Numbered from the stretch's first letter, positions 43,081 through 53,925 are shown. The stretch: 64,000 nt of DNA from Eutreptiella sp. 'Long Island Sound 2002' (GCA_964036045.1 OZ038382.1:77785918-77849917); one strand, 5' to 3'. Numbers and translations: made by a program. Notes: generated by a model not told the origin, from the sequence alone.

Positions 43081-43555
43081 CAGTGCCCACAGCCCGGGCA
43101 CTGAGGCAGCCCGTGCCATGCAGGTGACCCGGCCAAACGAGATCCGGAGCCCGGGGGTAAGGCTGCATCCTAAAGCCTGCGCTGCTTTGGGACTCGAGGC
43201 GGAGCGTGCGACACCCAAGCGCCTCGGAACCCTAGTACCAAGAACATGCATGCATGCCTTGGGAACGGGATACGCCAGGAAGTCCGGTGAACCCCTAGGG
43301 TTCCGCCCAAAGGAGGGGACGTGCGCAAGCACGGGGGCCCACCCTCCCGGCGAGACAAGCATGTCACGCTGGCGGCGATCAGCCCTCCCGGTGTAGCCCG
43401 GGGCCGCTTTGTTGGGGGCCAACAGTCAGGTCTAGCGGGATGTAAGCCGCCTCCCCTCTTCACGCGCGGAGCCTCTTCCTGTTCGTCACAGGGGCGACGC
43501 CAGGGGGAACCATGGGGCGCCTCTCCACGACCGAGTGCACCTACCTACCTACCTA
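43081..43555 (+). other. 3' end of the T-depleted insertion
   Basis: Ordinary GC-rich composition, ending in four ACCT units. The first part (ccggagcccgggggtaaggctgc...) has short G/C hairpins. No gene. Confidence 0.5.
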
Positions 43556-43565
43556 TCAGTGTTTT

Positions 43566-43878
43566 GGCCACATAGCAGAAAGGCGTTTTCATGCCTTCAT
43601 AGCTTTTGGCCACCCCTCCCTGTAGTAGACAGATAGGTAGGGAAAACAATACCTGGATTAGTACGCTGGGTATTCCCCAAAGGTTTTGCGCCAGCACAGA
43701 AATTGGGCGCTTAGGGGAGGGGAGACCCGGGGCGTACCCCGTCGCATCAATAAGCCAACCCTCCAGGTTTAGCAAGCGTGCAGACTTGGGTATAATTAGG
43801 ACGCCACTTCTGCGGCTTGCTCTCAGGACCATAGGAATAGCACACTCACACATACACTTTGGCAGGTAAGGGTAAGGT
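43566..43878 (-). other. gypsy-2 3' region, proximal part
   Basis: Follows the pol stop on - and matches 31800-32095 of gypsy-1 up to the insertion site. Non-coding. Confidence 0.6.
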
Positions 43879-46800
43879 TCAGTCCCTAGCTTTAGTCTTG
43901 GAGGCAAGCGTCTCAGCGAGCCTCAGCAACTCAAGAAGGTTGTTCTGGGACAAGTAGTCAACCAGAACTGAGTTTAGGCGTCCCTCAGGTAGAACAAATG
44001 CAGAGAAGGGCTCCCAGGTGGCCTCTTCGACTCCAAACCCTTCCCAGAGGGTGAGGAAGCGCCAACCCTGGCGATAGCGGTGGCGTAGGACAGACTTCAC
44101 CAGGTAGAAGCCTTCCTTAGCCATCTCCTGGGCGTTCATGTCAGGGAGTTCCCCTTCAACTTCCATAGGGCTGGCAACCCCTTGTAGGTCCAGAGCGGCG
44201 ATTTCCTCATCGTTCAGCTCCCACTCCTCCCCACAGAGGTCTTCAGGATCATGGTAGCGCTTCAGGTGTTGAGCAGCGCACACCAGGGTCCCCCCTAGAC
44301 GGGGAGAACACCGCACAGTGATACGGTGTCCATCCACTGATAGAATCTTGTACGGCCCGAAGTATGGGTCATCGCTGGTAGAGCCTGGCCAGGCGGGTAG
44401 TCGATCGTGGTGCACCAACACCCAGTCCCCCTCTTGGTAGGTGGCCGGTACTCGGTGCTTGTTCTTCTTGTTCCACTGACGCTCCCTCACTCTCTGGAGC
44501 ATAGCCTTGGCCTTGTCCACCTTCGCTTGTTGCTCTTGGACCCATTCACCCACAGAAGAATGGGTGTCCTCTGGATAGGGGGCATGTAGGAACCATGCCG
44601 GGCGCCCTAGGAATAGCTCATGGGGCGAGTAGCCAGTAGCTGAACTCTCTTGGGAGTTCATCATCAGAGATATGACGGGGAGTAGTCTCACCCAGTCCCT
44701 GGTGCGTTCAGTTTTGCACCATATCCGTACGTTCTCATTCAGGACACGGATCTGTCGCTCACATAGGGGGTTGCTCGTGTGAGAGTAGGGAAAACCCGTA
44801 GACACCTGGACATTGAGGGATCTCAGGACCCTCTTGTACCAGCCAGTATCTGAGCGTACTCGCACGTCCTCATCGGAGTTGATCTCCTTGGGCGCCCCAT
44901 AGACACAAAACCACTCCTCCAGGAGTATCTTGATAGTCTCCTCCCCGGTAATGTGCTTGGTACATGGGAACACCCTGGTAAACCTGGTCAACCCACAGGT
45001 TACCACGAGGGCGAAGTCATAGCCCCCGAACTTCGGCATCTCCGTGTAGTCCACGTATAGAACACTGTTGGCACAGTGTGGGATGGGCAGGGTCGAGTAG
45101 AGACCTCTGTCCCTGATATCCCCTGGTTTACAGGACCTGCACGGGCACTTGTCCAAGATAGGCTGGAGTGTTTCCCGCAGTTGGTCGTCAGTCCACGTAG
45201 TGTGGAACCATTGCTTGAACAGCCTCAGGGTGCGGTCAGCACCCACATGACCACTGGACTCATGGGTCCACTTCAGCAGCGCTGGGACTCGGTCACTAGG
45301 CACCACGATACGGTCCCCGTGCCATAGGTAGCTCTTGTCCCTCTTCCACTGGTCTTGGTTGACCAGGAGGGGTTCAAGGCGTTTCTCCAGGCGCTTGTAG
45401 ATATCCCCGAACTCCTTCAGGTACTCCGATTGTTGGAGTCCATCCAGGGGGCGTATCATCGTCATGTTGAGGTCCAAGTGGACGTCCATACGGCTGAACG
45501 CCTCCTTAGCCAGCGCTTCAGACCGGGCACCAATCAGGGCGTCGAACTTGTTGCGGCTGATGTAGTCGGCACACTCGTTCTTCACACCCTGGATATGGTG
45601 TACCGTCAGCCGTAGTTGACTGAGGTAGGTCCACCAGCGTCGTAGCTTGGCCTTCTCAGGTGGGGGACCCTTCTGGAAACTGCGGACCGGTTCTTGGTCG
45701 CACAGCCAGACCACAGGGTTACTCCCCAATAGTCGTGCTTGAGAGGATAGCACCAGCATACCCGCGAGCAATTCCTGCTCATAAGTGGAGTAGTTCCCCC
45801 TGGCCTGGTTCCACTTCCAGTTCCAGTGGCCCAGAGGTACTAGGACCCACTTGTCATCAGGGTAGCTGTGCTTGAGGGTTCCATCTCGGTTGAGACCTTC
45901 CGTCCCCCATTTGGAAATGGCCGAGTCGAACTCCTCCTTCTCTAGTGCTTGCCATTGGAACAACGTTCCACCACCGCCCACATTGCTGGCGTCGGTCACC
46001 AGTATAATCTCCCCCTGTGCCCTAGGCACGCCCAAGCACTTAGCGTTGGCTACCTTGTCTTTGAGCTCGTCAAACACTTGTTGCTCTTGTGGGCCCCAGC
46101 GCCAAGTAGTACTCTTCTTGATCAAGTCCGTCAGTACGGCGCTGGTATAGGTGAAGTTTTTGATGTGGCGGCGATAGAAGTTGCACGCCCCAATGAAGCT
46201 GCGTACATCATGAAGTCCTTTCTTGGGGTTTTCGTGTCGTACCTTGGCATCCATCAGGGGTTTGGCCTTAGAGGCCGCTTGGGTCCACCACCCATAGCCA
46301 ACGTCAAACGCCAGGTACTGCATGGTCTCCTGCATGAACTCACACTTCTCCAGCTTGAGTCGTGTGTGGTTCTCTTGGCAGACCGCAAAGAACTCACCCA
46401 AGAGGATTAGGTGATCCTCCTGGGTATTGGTCCCGAGGCATACATCGTCGATGTGAGCCTCCATCTGGGCACCACGGGATATGAGCTCCTGCACCTTAGG
46501 TCTCCTTCGTAGGATGGACAAGATCTTGTTCATCAGCTCTTGGAATAGAGCGGGTGCGTTAGCCACGCCAAACGGCATGACCTTCCACTTGAACACCCTC
46601 CCCTGAGGGGTGATGAAGGCCAGTAGTTCCTGTGCGTTGGGCGTCAGGTCCACTTGCCAGAATCCGCTCCTCTTGTCCATCTTGGTCTTGTAGCGGCAGG
46701 AGGCTATCTTCTCCAGGGTAAACTCCATATTGGGAATGGACCCTGAGTGGTTCAGCATCTTCTTGTTCAGCTCTCCGTAGTCCACTACCAGCCGTTTGGC

Positions 46801-48318
46801 TGTAGACCCAGGTTTAGCCACCAGGAAACAGGGGCTGCAGTGTAGGGGGTAGTCCCCGTCCTCGTACTCCAGGACTAGGCCAGCGTCGATACATTCTTGT
46901 ATCTGTCGCTCAATCTCGTCGGCCTGCTCTTTAGGAGCTGGATAGGGTCTCCTCCGGATCTTGTGACCCGCGAACTCGCGTTTCAGCTTGAGGTCCATCT
47001 GTACCAGGTTGTCACATGAGGCTGGAGGGGGTAGTTCTCCGAACACCTCCAGATAGGTCCTTATAAGCTTCTGTACCCGCGGGTCCAATATCTTGATCTT
47101 GTCCTCCATTTCCTCGTCAGAGTGTAAGTTGCTTGCCCCCTGAGTATCAGACGTCGGGAGGTGGTCCTCCACCGACTCTTCGCCCGTGGTAGTATCCTTC
47201 AGCCCTTGGTAGGCATATAGAAGGTCTTGTTCAACCATCTCCGGTGGACGATGGCAACATAGGCAAGCTCGAGGGGGTTCACATACACATTCCTCCGAGA
47301 TGTCGTCCTCCTCTGGGGTCCTCACATGGGCGCCCCACACGCTCTTCATGAGCTTAGGATCTACCTCCCTTTGCCAGGTGGTGATCTTCTGTTCGAGGTC
47401 CTCCTTCAATTGCGATAGGCCTCCCATACGTCCTTGCTTCAGTGGCCACGAGCTGCGGGTAGGCTTCACGTAGCATAGCTTTTTCGCCACCAACTTCCTC
47501 TTGGAATCCACATACTCCCTGAGCCTGGATCGAGGGTCCAGCTCCTCGTCCACGGGGTCTTCCACCCTCATGGAGAGTAAGGGTTTCAGTGGGGCGACGT
47601 ACTCGGCGTTCTCCACTTCCTCCACACAGGTCTGCACGAAGAAGGTGTCGTGCTCAGTCTCGTCGTCTGAGCGGATAGAGCTAGGTAGGTCAGATAATCC
47701 ACACTCAGAGACTCCATCAGGAACAGGTACATGACAGGGAGAGTTGGGGGCGTTGGTGTCAGTCACGACGTACTCATCTCCTCCGGTTGTAGTCTCGACA
47801 GCATCTTGAGGTCGTAGGCGATCCTTCAAGTCACCCAAGGCGAGTCCATCGCTTTCTCGTTGTATAGCCTGGACCAGAGTCGGCTCCAGGTCCTCCCAGG
47901 GGATGGAGGTAAGACCTCCGTCCACCACGCTCAGCATACTCCCCCATCCGGGTTTCCCAATAGGCGTCTTACGACCCAGAGGTACGTAGATGGCCTCATC
48001 AGGCAAACGAACAGAGCTGATAGTCAGCCTGTCCAGGAGGTTCCGCCAGTATTCGTTGCCCCCATGGGCTCCCCAATCGGGGGAACACAGCACCATACGG
48101 GAACGTTCCAAGGCCACCTTGGTCAGCACCTTCCCCAGTTCACTGGACCTGGGGTTCCCGTAGGCCATCCCGAAGGAGGGCCAGTAAAATTTGTAGCTGC
48201 AGTTCTTCCCCTTGCTGCAGTATAGGTCCAGTACATGCTGCTTGTCGCTGGCGAACAACTCCACACTCAGGTCTTCTCGAGAGTAACCCAACTCCTTCAG
48301 ACCTTGGTTGATAGTCAT
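43879..48318 (-). CDS. gypsy-2 pol polyprotein, intact
   Basis: 1479 codons from an ATG at 48318 that lies +1 to the protease frame. Residues ~8-95 are a methylase-like module ('VELFASDKQHVLDLYCSKG', 'MAYGNPRSSELGKV', 'RMVLCSPDWG') resembling the Dam-like region of DIRS elements. RT ~480-700 has 'VVDYGELNKK', 'MPFGVANAPALFQ' and catalytic 'AHIDDV' (~residue 621). RNase H ~765-920 has 'VTDASNVGGGG', 'YEQELLA', 'WLCDQEPV' and 'ECADYISRN'. Integrase ~1005-1230 has H-x4-H and C-x2-C, then D (~1087, 'YVDYTEM'), D (~1146, 'NSDEDV') and E (~1185, 'LCERQ'). Chromodomain ~1400-1455 ('SVLRHRYRQGWRFLTLWEGF', 'EATWEPFSAF'). Confidence 0.93.
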   Translation of the reverse strand: MTINQGLKELGYSREDLSVELFASDKQHVLDLYCSKGKNCSYKFYWPSFGMAYGNPRSSELGKVLTKVALERSRMVLCSPDWGAHGGNEYWRNLLDRLTISSVRLPDEAIYVPLGRKTPIGKPGWGSMLSVVDGGLTSIPWEDLEPTLVQAIQRESDGLALGDLKDRLRPQDAVETTTGGDEYVVTDTNAPNSPCHVPVPDGVSECGLSDLPSSIRSDDETEHDTFFVQTCVEEVENAEYVAPLKPLLSMRVEDPVDEELDPRSRLREYVDSKRKLVAKKLCYVKPTRSSWPLKQGRMGGLSQLKEDLEQKITTWQREVDPKLMKSVWGAHVRTPEEDDISEECVCEPPRACLCCHRPPEMVEQDLLYAYQGLKDTTTGEESVEDHLPTSDTQGASNLHSDEEMEDKIKILDPRVQKLIRTYLEVFGELPPPASCDNLVQMDLKLKREFAGHKIRRRPYPAPKEQADEIERQIQECIDAGLVLEYEDGDYPLHCSPCFLVAKPGSTAKRLVVDYGELNKKMLNHSGSIPNMEFTLEKIASCRYKTKMDKRSGFWQVDLTPNAQELLAFITPQGRVFKWKVMPFGVANAPALFQELMNKILSILRRRPKVQELISRGAQMEAHIDDVCLGTNTQEDHLILLGEFFAVCQENHTRLKLEKCEFMQETMQYLAFDVGYGWWTQAASKAKPLMDAKVRHENPKKGLHDVRSFIGACNFYRRHIKNFTYTSAVLTDLIKKSTTWRWGPQEQQVFDELKDKVANAKCLGVPRAQGEIILVTDASNVGGGGTLFQWQALEKEEFDSAISKWGTEGLNRDGTLKHSYPDDKWVLVPLGHWNWKWNQARGNYSTYEQELLAGMLVLSSQARLLGSNPVVWLCDQEPVRSFQKGPPPEKAKLRRWWTYLSQLRLTVHHIQGVKNECADYISRNKFDALIGARSEALAKEAFSRMDVHLDLNMTMIRPLDGLQQSEYLKEFGDIYKRLEKRLEPLLVNQDQWKRDKSYLWHGDRIVVPSDRVPALLKWTHESSGHVGADRTLRLFKQWFHTTWTDDQLRETLQPILDKCPCRSCKPGDIRDRGLYSTLPIPHCANSVLYVDYTEMPKFGGYDFALVVTCGLTRFTRVFPCTKHITGEETIKILLEEWFCVYGAPKEINSDEDVRVRSDTGWYKRVLRSLNVQVSTGFPYSHTSNPLCERQIRVLNENVRIWCKTERTRDWVRLLPVISLMMNSQESSATGYSPHELFLGRPAWFLHAPYPEDTHSSVGEWVQEQQAKVDKAKAMLQRVRERQWNKKNKHRVPATYQEGDWVLVHHDRLPAWPGSTSDDPYFGPYKILSVDGHRITVRCSPRLGGTLVCAAQHLKRYHDPEDLCGEEWELNDEEIAALDLQGVASPMEVEGELPDMNAQEMAKEGFYLVKSVLRHRYRQGWRFLTLWEGFGVEEATWEPFSAFVLPEGRLNSVLVDYLSQNNLLELLRLAETLASKTKARD

Positions 48319-48790
48319 CAGTTTTGGAGGCCGCCATCATGTTCGAGGGCTCCTCCTTCGATAGCCTCAGGTAACTCGAGGTATGTTCCGACTGCTCCAG
48401 TGGCACAGACTCTCTGCCACTGCCGTGGTCCACGTAAAGGAGGTAGGGCGCTTGCAGCGTCAGGGATTGTATCTGGGAGTGCTGCACGAAGAAGTCAGTC
48501 CCCAGTACAAAGTCGAAGGCCTCAGTGTCCATCACATAGAACCGATGGGCGATAGTACTGTGGCCCATAGGTACCTCCACTTCACAGTCCCCGCAGCTGT
48601 GCACCACATGTCCATCCCCCATGCGTATAGCAGCGGTGGTCATGCTGTTCTTCAGGCTCCCACAAGGTAAAATTTTCTTGGCCACTATTGATATTGTGGC
48701 GCCGGTATCCAATACCCCCAGGTATTCACGTCCCCCTAGTCGGATACGTACCCAAAACACCAGGTCTTGGGTGCCACCAGAGCGTCACCG
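48140..48790 (-). CDS. gypsy-2 retropepsin (protease)
   Basis: Same phase as gag, after TGA CGG TGA at 48793-48785. 'YLGVLDTGATISIVAKKIL' holds the D-T-G-A site and 'FDFVLGTDFF' the second motif. It runs ~180 codons into overlap with pol (48318-48140), which is read in the +1 phase. No ATG start, so translation most likely arrives from gag. Confidence 0.8.
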
Positions 48791-51220
48791 TCAGATTTCC
48801 GCGGGACAGGTCACCTCGAACCCCTTGTTCCGCAATTTGCGGGTCATGCTCATGAAACGGCTCCTCTTCTTAGCGTTGCCGTCATCACCACCTTCATGGT
48901 CACGCTTGGCTCCTTGTTCTTGCTGGGCCTGCGTTTGTGAGCGTGTGGTAGGACCAGACTGCCCTCCAGAGGGCTCGGAGTTCCCCCCTGGATTAGGGTT
49001 GGGGTTGCCTCCGTTCTTGTCCTTGTTCTTGTTGTCGGGCTGGCGGTTAGCGCCTCCTCCTCGTCCACCTTGACCCTTGTCTTGCCCTTGACCACGTCCT
49101 TTCGACTTGCCCTTGCCAGAGTCGTTGCCTTTGCCTTTGCCTCCACCTTTGCTTGAGCCTTTGGCAGGATCTTCCCCTATAAGCTTCGCCGATAGGCGTT
49201 GCTTATGGTAGCACTCATCCTCGTAGTGCTTCCGCTTACCGCAGAATGCACACGTGATGGTGCACCGGTAATGATCCGGCAGCTTCCCTTTAGCGCCGGT
49301 GTTCTTCTCCTGCTGCTTCCCCTGGACTACGAAGCACTCTCGCTGCTCGCAGTCAGGGGCGTGCTGCAGGTGGCCCTGCTCGTCTCTGGCATCACACCAG
49401 AAAAGCTCCTTCACATTCTCCATGATGCGGGCGTGGGCGTGTTTGGGGGTAGTCCCCTGCCCAGGTCGGGACCCTTGGTACCCTTTGCCTCCAGAACCTC
49501 CACCACCAGGACGGTAGTTGTTCAAGTGCTGGTCGCTCTCCTGCTCCAGCGCCAGCTCCAGGAGTAGCACGCACAGGTCCTCGTAGCGGAGGGATCTGGC
49601 CTTGCGCTCCGCCGTCGAACGGCACTCGTCCCATAGCTCTCGGGGGAGCTTGGCCACCAACCAGAACAGCAGGTCGTCGCTGCTGTAGGAACCGGGTGTC
49701 AGTCGTCCAGCCCAGTGATCCGAATCAGCCTACAGCTCGGATACCCTGCCAGGTTTGGGGTTGTTGGGCAGCACGGGCAGGTTCTGGATCTCGGCCCTGA
49801 TGGAGAGGTCAGTTTCGTAGGTCGGGTACTGCCTCTCCAGGGCAACCAACACATCGGCAAAGGTGGCGGAGTTAGTCACGATCTGCCTGACCTGCTTCTC
49901 CAGGTACTTGGTCTTGCAGCACTGCAGGAGCAGATCGCACTTCACTCGCCCACTAGCGTGGGTTTGGCCGGTCAATCGTAGAAACTGGCCAAAATTCTCA
50001 GCGAACTCGCTGAGGTCCTTGCCTGTGAACTCAGGCAGGTTCACCACGATCTTGGAGGTGGCAATAGCCTTCGCCTCCTGAGTCCTGCGTCCTTCAGGGC
50101 GTCGGGTCTTCTTCTTCTTCTTCTTCTTCTTCTTACCCTTTGGGTCCTCGGGGTCCTCAGGGTCATCGTCATCTGAGGGCGAAGAAGAATCCATCGACGG
50201 CGGCTCGTCATCGGAGGGGTCTCCGCCAAGATCACTAGAGCCATATAGGCTCTACGTCCACCATAGCCCTCAAGGCTGTTAGGCCCAGCTCGTCACGTGG
50301 CTGTAGGGCGGCTGGGCCGTTCTCGGCACGCAGGGACTTCTCGGAATAGCTGCAGGCGTCGGCATCGGTCTGCTCCTCAGGCTCCCCAGGTGGTTGGCCT
50401 GTACCCGGTGGGGTGACATTACCACCGTGGTAGGTGACGCTTGGGGCGGAATCATCAGGGGCTCCAGCTTCTCACGGATCTCTTGTGTGAGGTCGCCCAC
50501 GATTTTTGAGGTGGCTCCTCGGAGCACCTCGTTGATCTCCGACCGCGTCAGGGACCTGTTGGAGGATCTCCCCGATCCTCTACTCCTGCTTCCAAGGGAC
50601 TCTGGTCCTCTCCTCAACCCACTCAGGGTTGCATAACCAGGTGCATACCCAGGAACATCCACATAGGTTCCCGTAGCGGGTAGTGGATGGGGATATTCAG
50701 CCGCATACCATCGCGGCGCAGAGCTGGAAGCCACAGGCTGACTGGCAGTAGTTGCCTCAGGGAGCGCAGTGGTAGGTGGGCCCATACCATAGGCGGAGTA
50801 GTGAGGCATGCCACTAAAGCCTGTGCCCTCTGCCATAGGCAGGTTGGTTGTGGAAGTGGATGTTGCGGCGGCTGGGAGTGTGGTGGTTATAGGAGAGGGT
50901 GATGCGTGGAGGCAAGAAGCGCTTGGTGCGCCTTCAAAGGTAGGGACATTCGTCAGGTCTTGCCCTTGCTCCTGCCCTTTGTCTGCTTCGTCTCCAGCAT
51001 CCTTCTCGCTCTCTCTCTTCCTCTTCACAGGCTGCTGAGTGACCACCTCATCGACAGACAGGGCCCCGAAGGCCGTCTGGAGTCCATCCAGGGAGTCCTC
51101 AGCCGCATCCACTGGCCCATGTAAGGGCTCCGCCGAAGGTACAGCGCCAGGTGCTGGCCTTGCCGGTGCCTCAGGCGCTGGCGCTGTCTTCACGTCGGCG
51201 TCCTCCTTCCTTGTGTCCAT
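48791..51220 (-). pseudogene. gypsy-2 gag, one frameshift and one nonsense codon
   Basis: Starts at ATG 51220 ('MDTRKEDADV'). A small deletion near 50285 shifts the frame (stop after 'PPYSHVTSWA'), coding resumes at 50194, and a TAG near 49730 replaces a Leu codon of gypsy-1. Remaining order is as in gypsy-1: Pro/Ser/Thr-rich N-terminus, Lys/Arg patch with ten consecutive Lys, capsid-like helices, 'CAFCGKRKHYEDEC' knuckle, basic Asn/Gly tail ending 'TCPAEI' before the TGA. Confidence 0.85.
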
Positions 51221-51308
51221 CTTCAGTCACCCTTCTGCTTATATTTGCCCGTACTCGGCGCACTGGATGTACGGCACGGGGTTGCTGCCGGTGCGCAGAG
51301 ACAGGCTG

Positions 51309-51321
51309 CCTCTTGCTACCA
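51309..51321 (-). promoter_or_regulatory. gypsy-2 primer-binding site
   Basis: On - TGGTAGCAAGAGG, the initiator tRNA-Met complement with one extra A, directly inside the 5' LTR. Confidence 0.7.
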
Positions 51322-52117
51322 GAAAAGTTTATAGTGGTTTCAGCACTGTGTTTTTGCTTCTCCTGCTGCTTGCTGTTGCTGTAGGGTGTCCTGCTGCTTG
51401 TTTTCCGAGATGAAAAGCTTTTGTTTGTTGAAATACAGTAAATCCAAGTCAATCCAGGATAGCCCAAGCCAGAAGTATGCAAGGAGAAGAGAATCAGGAT
51501 CAAAGCATGAAGGGCTGCAGTGTAAACAGTGAAAGATGATTGGATATTCACAGAGACTGCAACTCAGGTCAAATTGGAATGCATATTCACAAAGATAGCT
51601 AAAATTGTTTTGGAAAAGAGTTGGAAAACTGCCCCAAGGTCACTCTATCTCCATAGTGCCATCTCAGGAGATGTGCACTCTTTGTTTTGGGTCCCATATG
51701 TGCTGAGGTGGCAGGGCATGTGGCGATGAGGTCACTGCCATGTCACATGGGATCTTCCTACTTAGCTAGGCTGACCAGGAATTGAACCCAGGACCTCTCA
51801 AAAAGAGGTGCCCAGCCCCCTAGGGTGCATACCACTAGGATAGCTAAGAATTCATGGAAAAACATAGATAAATTCATAGGGTCTGCCTTGGGTATGTCAG
51901 TTCTCAGTCAACTCAGGAAAAGATGATTTGCGTCACATTGAAAGGGGATTAAGGGGTCCACCCCATATCCTGATTGGGTGTTTGGTTCCATAGGTCAAAA
52001 TGTGTTATCACCAGTTTTGGTGGGACCAATACTAAGATAAAAATGCATGGATGCTCAGTGCATCTCTAATACAACTAGAGTATGCCTCAAAGCAATGGAA
52101 AAGCACTTTTTCTTACG
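51321..52117 (-). repeat. gypsy-2 5' LTR
   Basis: 797 bp, the pair of 35354-36150. A tRNA-like module lies at about 51768-51848. Followed by the TSD TGTGC (52118-52122). Confidence 0.85.
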
Positions 52118-53925
52118 TGTGCCCACGCTATTTCTGGCACAGACAGAGGCGGTTGGCGACGGGGAAGAAGGAGCGCATGTGGCGCGTGCTACAGGCGGTG
52201 TTGCCGGGGGGGGAGCACATGTTGGCGACGGACAGGACGTGCGGCAGGCGTAGACAGGTCCTGGTGCTGGACGTCGACTTCGGAGGGGCGGCGCATGGAA
52301 CCGTACGGTGGGTCATGAAGGAAGAAGTAAGTATGGAGGTGCTGGACGTGCAGAGGAAGGATATGAAGGAGTACAGAAAAGCAGGGCTGCATCACGCAGA
52401 GTTCTATAGAGACTCCGGGATCGTGGAATGGGGTATATACAAGTGGATGATGACACGAGCGCGAGGACAAGAAGCCCGCGCCAGGTTGGACAGATGGATG
52501 TGAAAGATGTGGAACGAGTGGGTCGCGCAATGGGGGATCAAGAGGAAGAATCCAAGGCGCAGGAGAGGAGCAGGGGCAGTGCAAGAGAAGTTGCTGGACA
52601 GGGGAGAAAGGGACAAGGCCAGGCCGGGCATACTGTTATGTGCGCCGCTGGGACTCAAGGGGCCGAGGGGGAAGGTGCAAAGTACGAGCGGGCAGTGGTA
52701 CGATGTCCATGAGGATATGAGCCAGAGAGACAACATCCCGGTTGGAGCAGGACAGGGGGACCAGTGCTGGAGATGCACCAAGGAGGCGGGGCAGGTACGG
52801 TGGCCGGTTCTGAGGATGATGGCAGGGGCGTTCCCGACCGCGACCATGCGGACTACGGACGCCAGGGGACAGTGGTGGGGGCCGGTACTGCGGCTGCCCA
52901 GGGAGGTGCAGGAGGACGAGGACGCCCAGGAGGGTATGGAGGTCTGGTGGGGGGAGGAGCAGGAGGCAAAAAGGGCAGGAGTCCAAATGGGACGGGACAC
53001 GGTGCAGGGGCTGCAGGAAGAGGATGATGGGGTGGCGGTGAGTTTCCGGATGACGGACATGAGGCGTCCCGAGGAGGAGGCGCCCATAGTACCCGTGGGC
53101 CACAAGTGTGGGGAAAGTGAGAGGAGTATCAGACTGACGGTCCACGGCTTGCCGGCAGACAAGGTATGGCACTTGGTTCTGGTGCAGGCGTACCTGGAAC
53201 AGGGCAGGGCGAAGGGGGACAGGGCATGGTGTCTCGGGGTAGTGGTGACGAAAGACTGGAAGGCCAGGATGGACAATAAGTGGGGGGCGTACCGGGGGGT
53301 GAAAGAACTGAGTGTTGAGAATGGCGTGCGGGAGTATGACATCGGACGTCACAGGGTGTACTGCCACTACCTGAGGAAGGTGGTGCGCATACCGGAGCCC
53401 ACGGAGGATAGCATGGTGGTTTTTCTGGACGGGTCCGGGGTGGAAGGAAAGCCGCCCAAGGCAGGAGCAGCGGCTGTACGGGTCACAGGGGTGGGACAAG
53501 AGACGAAAAGCATGGTTCACAAGATGTTGTCCGGGGCGGCGTCCCATGGAGAGGTGCAAGCGGTGGCAGATGTGGTTCGGAAGATAGGGGAGGACGTACG
53601 GGAAGTGTGGATGGTGGTGGACGCGGAGGCGGATATGGCGTCCCTCAGGAGACTAGCCAGCAGGCCGCTACGTGAGGCCCTGGGCACGGGGCTGGCGTCG
53701 CAGGTATACGCATTATGGAACGGGCTGGAGATGAATAAGCTGCCCCTGGTCATGCACCTGCTGAAACAGGAGTCACATGGAGCGGGGTTGGGGAATCATG
53801 AGGCGGATGGAGCGGCACAAGCAGTGGACAAGGAGCAGGAACCGGAACGGAGGGTGCCAGAGAGAAAGAAGCACCTCCACTTGGTACATATAGCACCAAG
53901 GGTGGGGGACGAGGAGAGAGCCTGA
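52118..53925 (+). pseudogene. element A ORF2 part 3: connection and RNase H
   Basis: Continues A's frame ('PRYFWHRQRRLATGKKERM'), with in-phase TGA at 52501-52503 and 53923-53925. After a ~380-residue connection comes RNase H: 'MVVFLDGSGVEGKPP' (Asp 53428), 'AASHGEVQAVADVV' (Glu 53551), 'VWMVVDAEADMASLRRLA' (Asp ~53620), 'GLGNHEADGAAQAV' (His and Asp ~53796-53807). All catalytic positions are present. The domain has the short form found in RNase H-bearing non-LTR elements. Confidence 0.75.

Larger units (their letters stand above)
38091..43555 (+). mobile_element. T-depleted insertion in gypsy-2, 10-bp TSD, (ACCT)n tail
   Basis: Alignment with gypsy-1 shows 5465 bp of extra sequence between two copies of TCAGTGTTTT (38081-38090 and 43556-43565). 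The right end is ...cgagtgcacctacctaccta, like the 3' tail of element B, so I infer a non-LTR-type retroelement in + orientation, or a passenger copied by one. No terminal inverted repeats, RT or transposase are visible. About 670 bp of ordinary composition comes first, then about 4.3 kb very poor in T on the + strand, then about 450 bp of ordinary GC-rich sequence. Frames exceeding 1000 codons on - exist only because that strand lacks A. Confidence 0.8.
35354..52117 (-). mobile_element. gypsy-2: Ty3/gypsy chromovirus with intact pol
   Basis: Minus-strand element of 16.8 kb, of which 5.5 kb is the T-poor insertion. TSD TGTGC at 35349-35353 and 52118-52122. The LTRs are 797 bp each and differ by a few percent, less than those of gypsy-1. 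Pol is one uninterrupted frame. Gag has one frameshift and one nonsense codon, so this copy is not autonomous but is younger than gypsy-1. Confidence 0.92.

Noticed and set aside
38617-43422. 1601-codon frame on - and other frames of 600-1460 codons in the same interval, plus an 899-codon + frame
   Set aside because: All stop codons contain T on the coding strand and A on the complementary reading, so T-free DNA leaves nearly every frame open. The translations lack whole classes of amino acids and show no domain.
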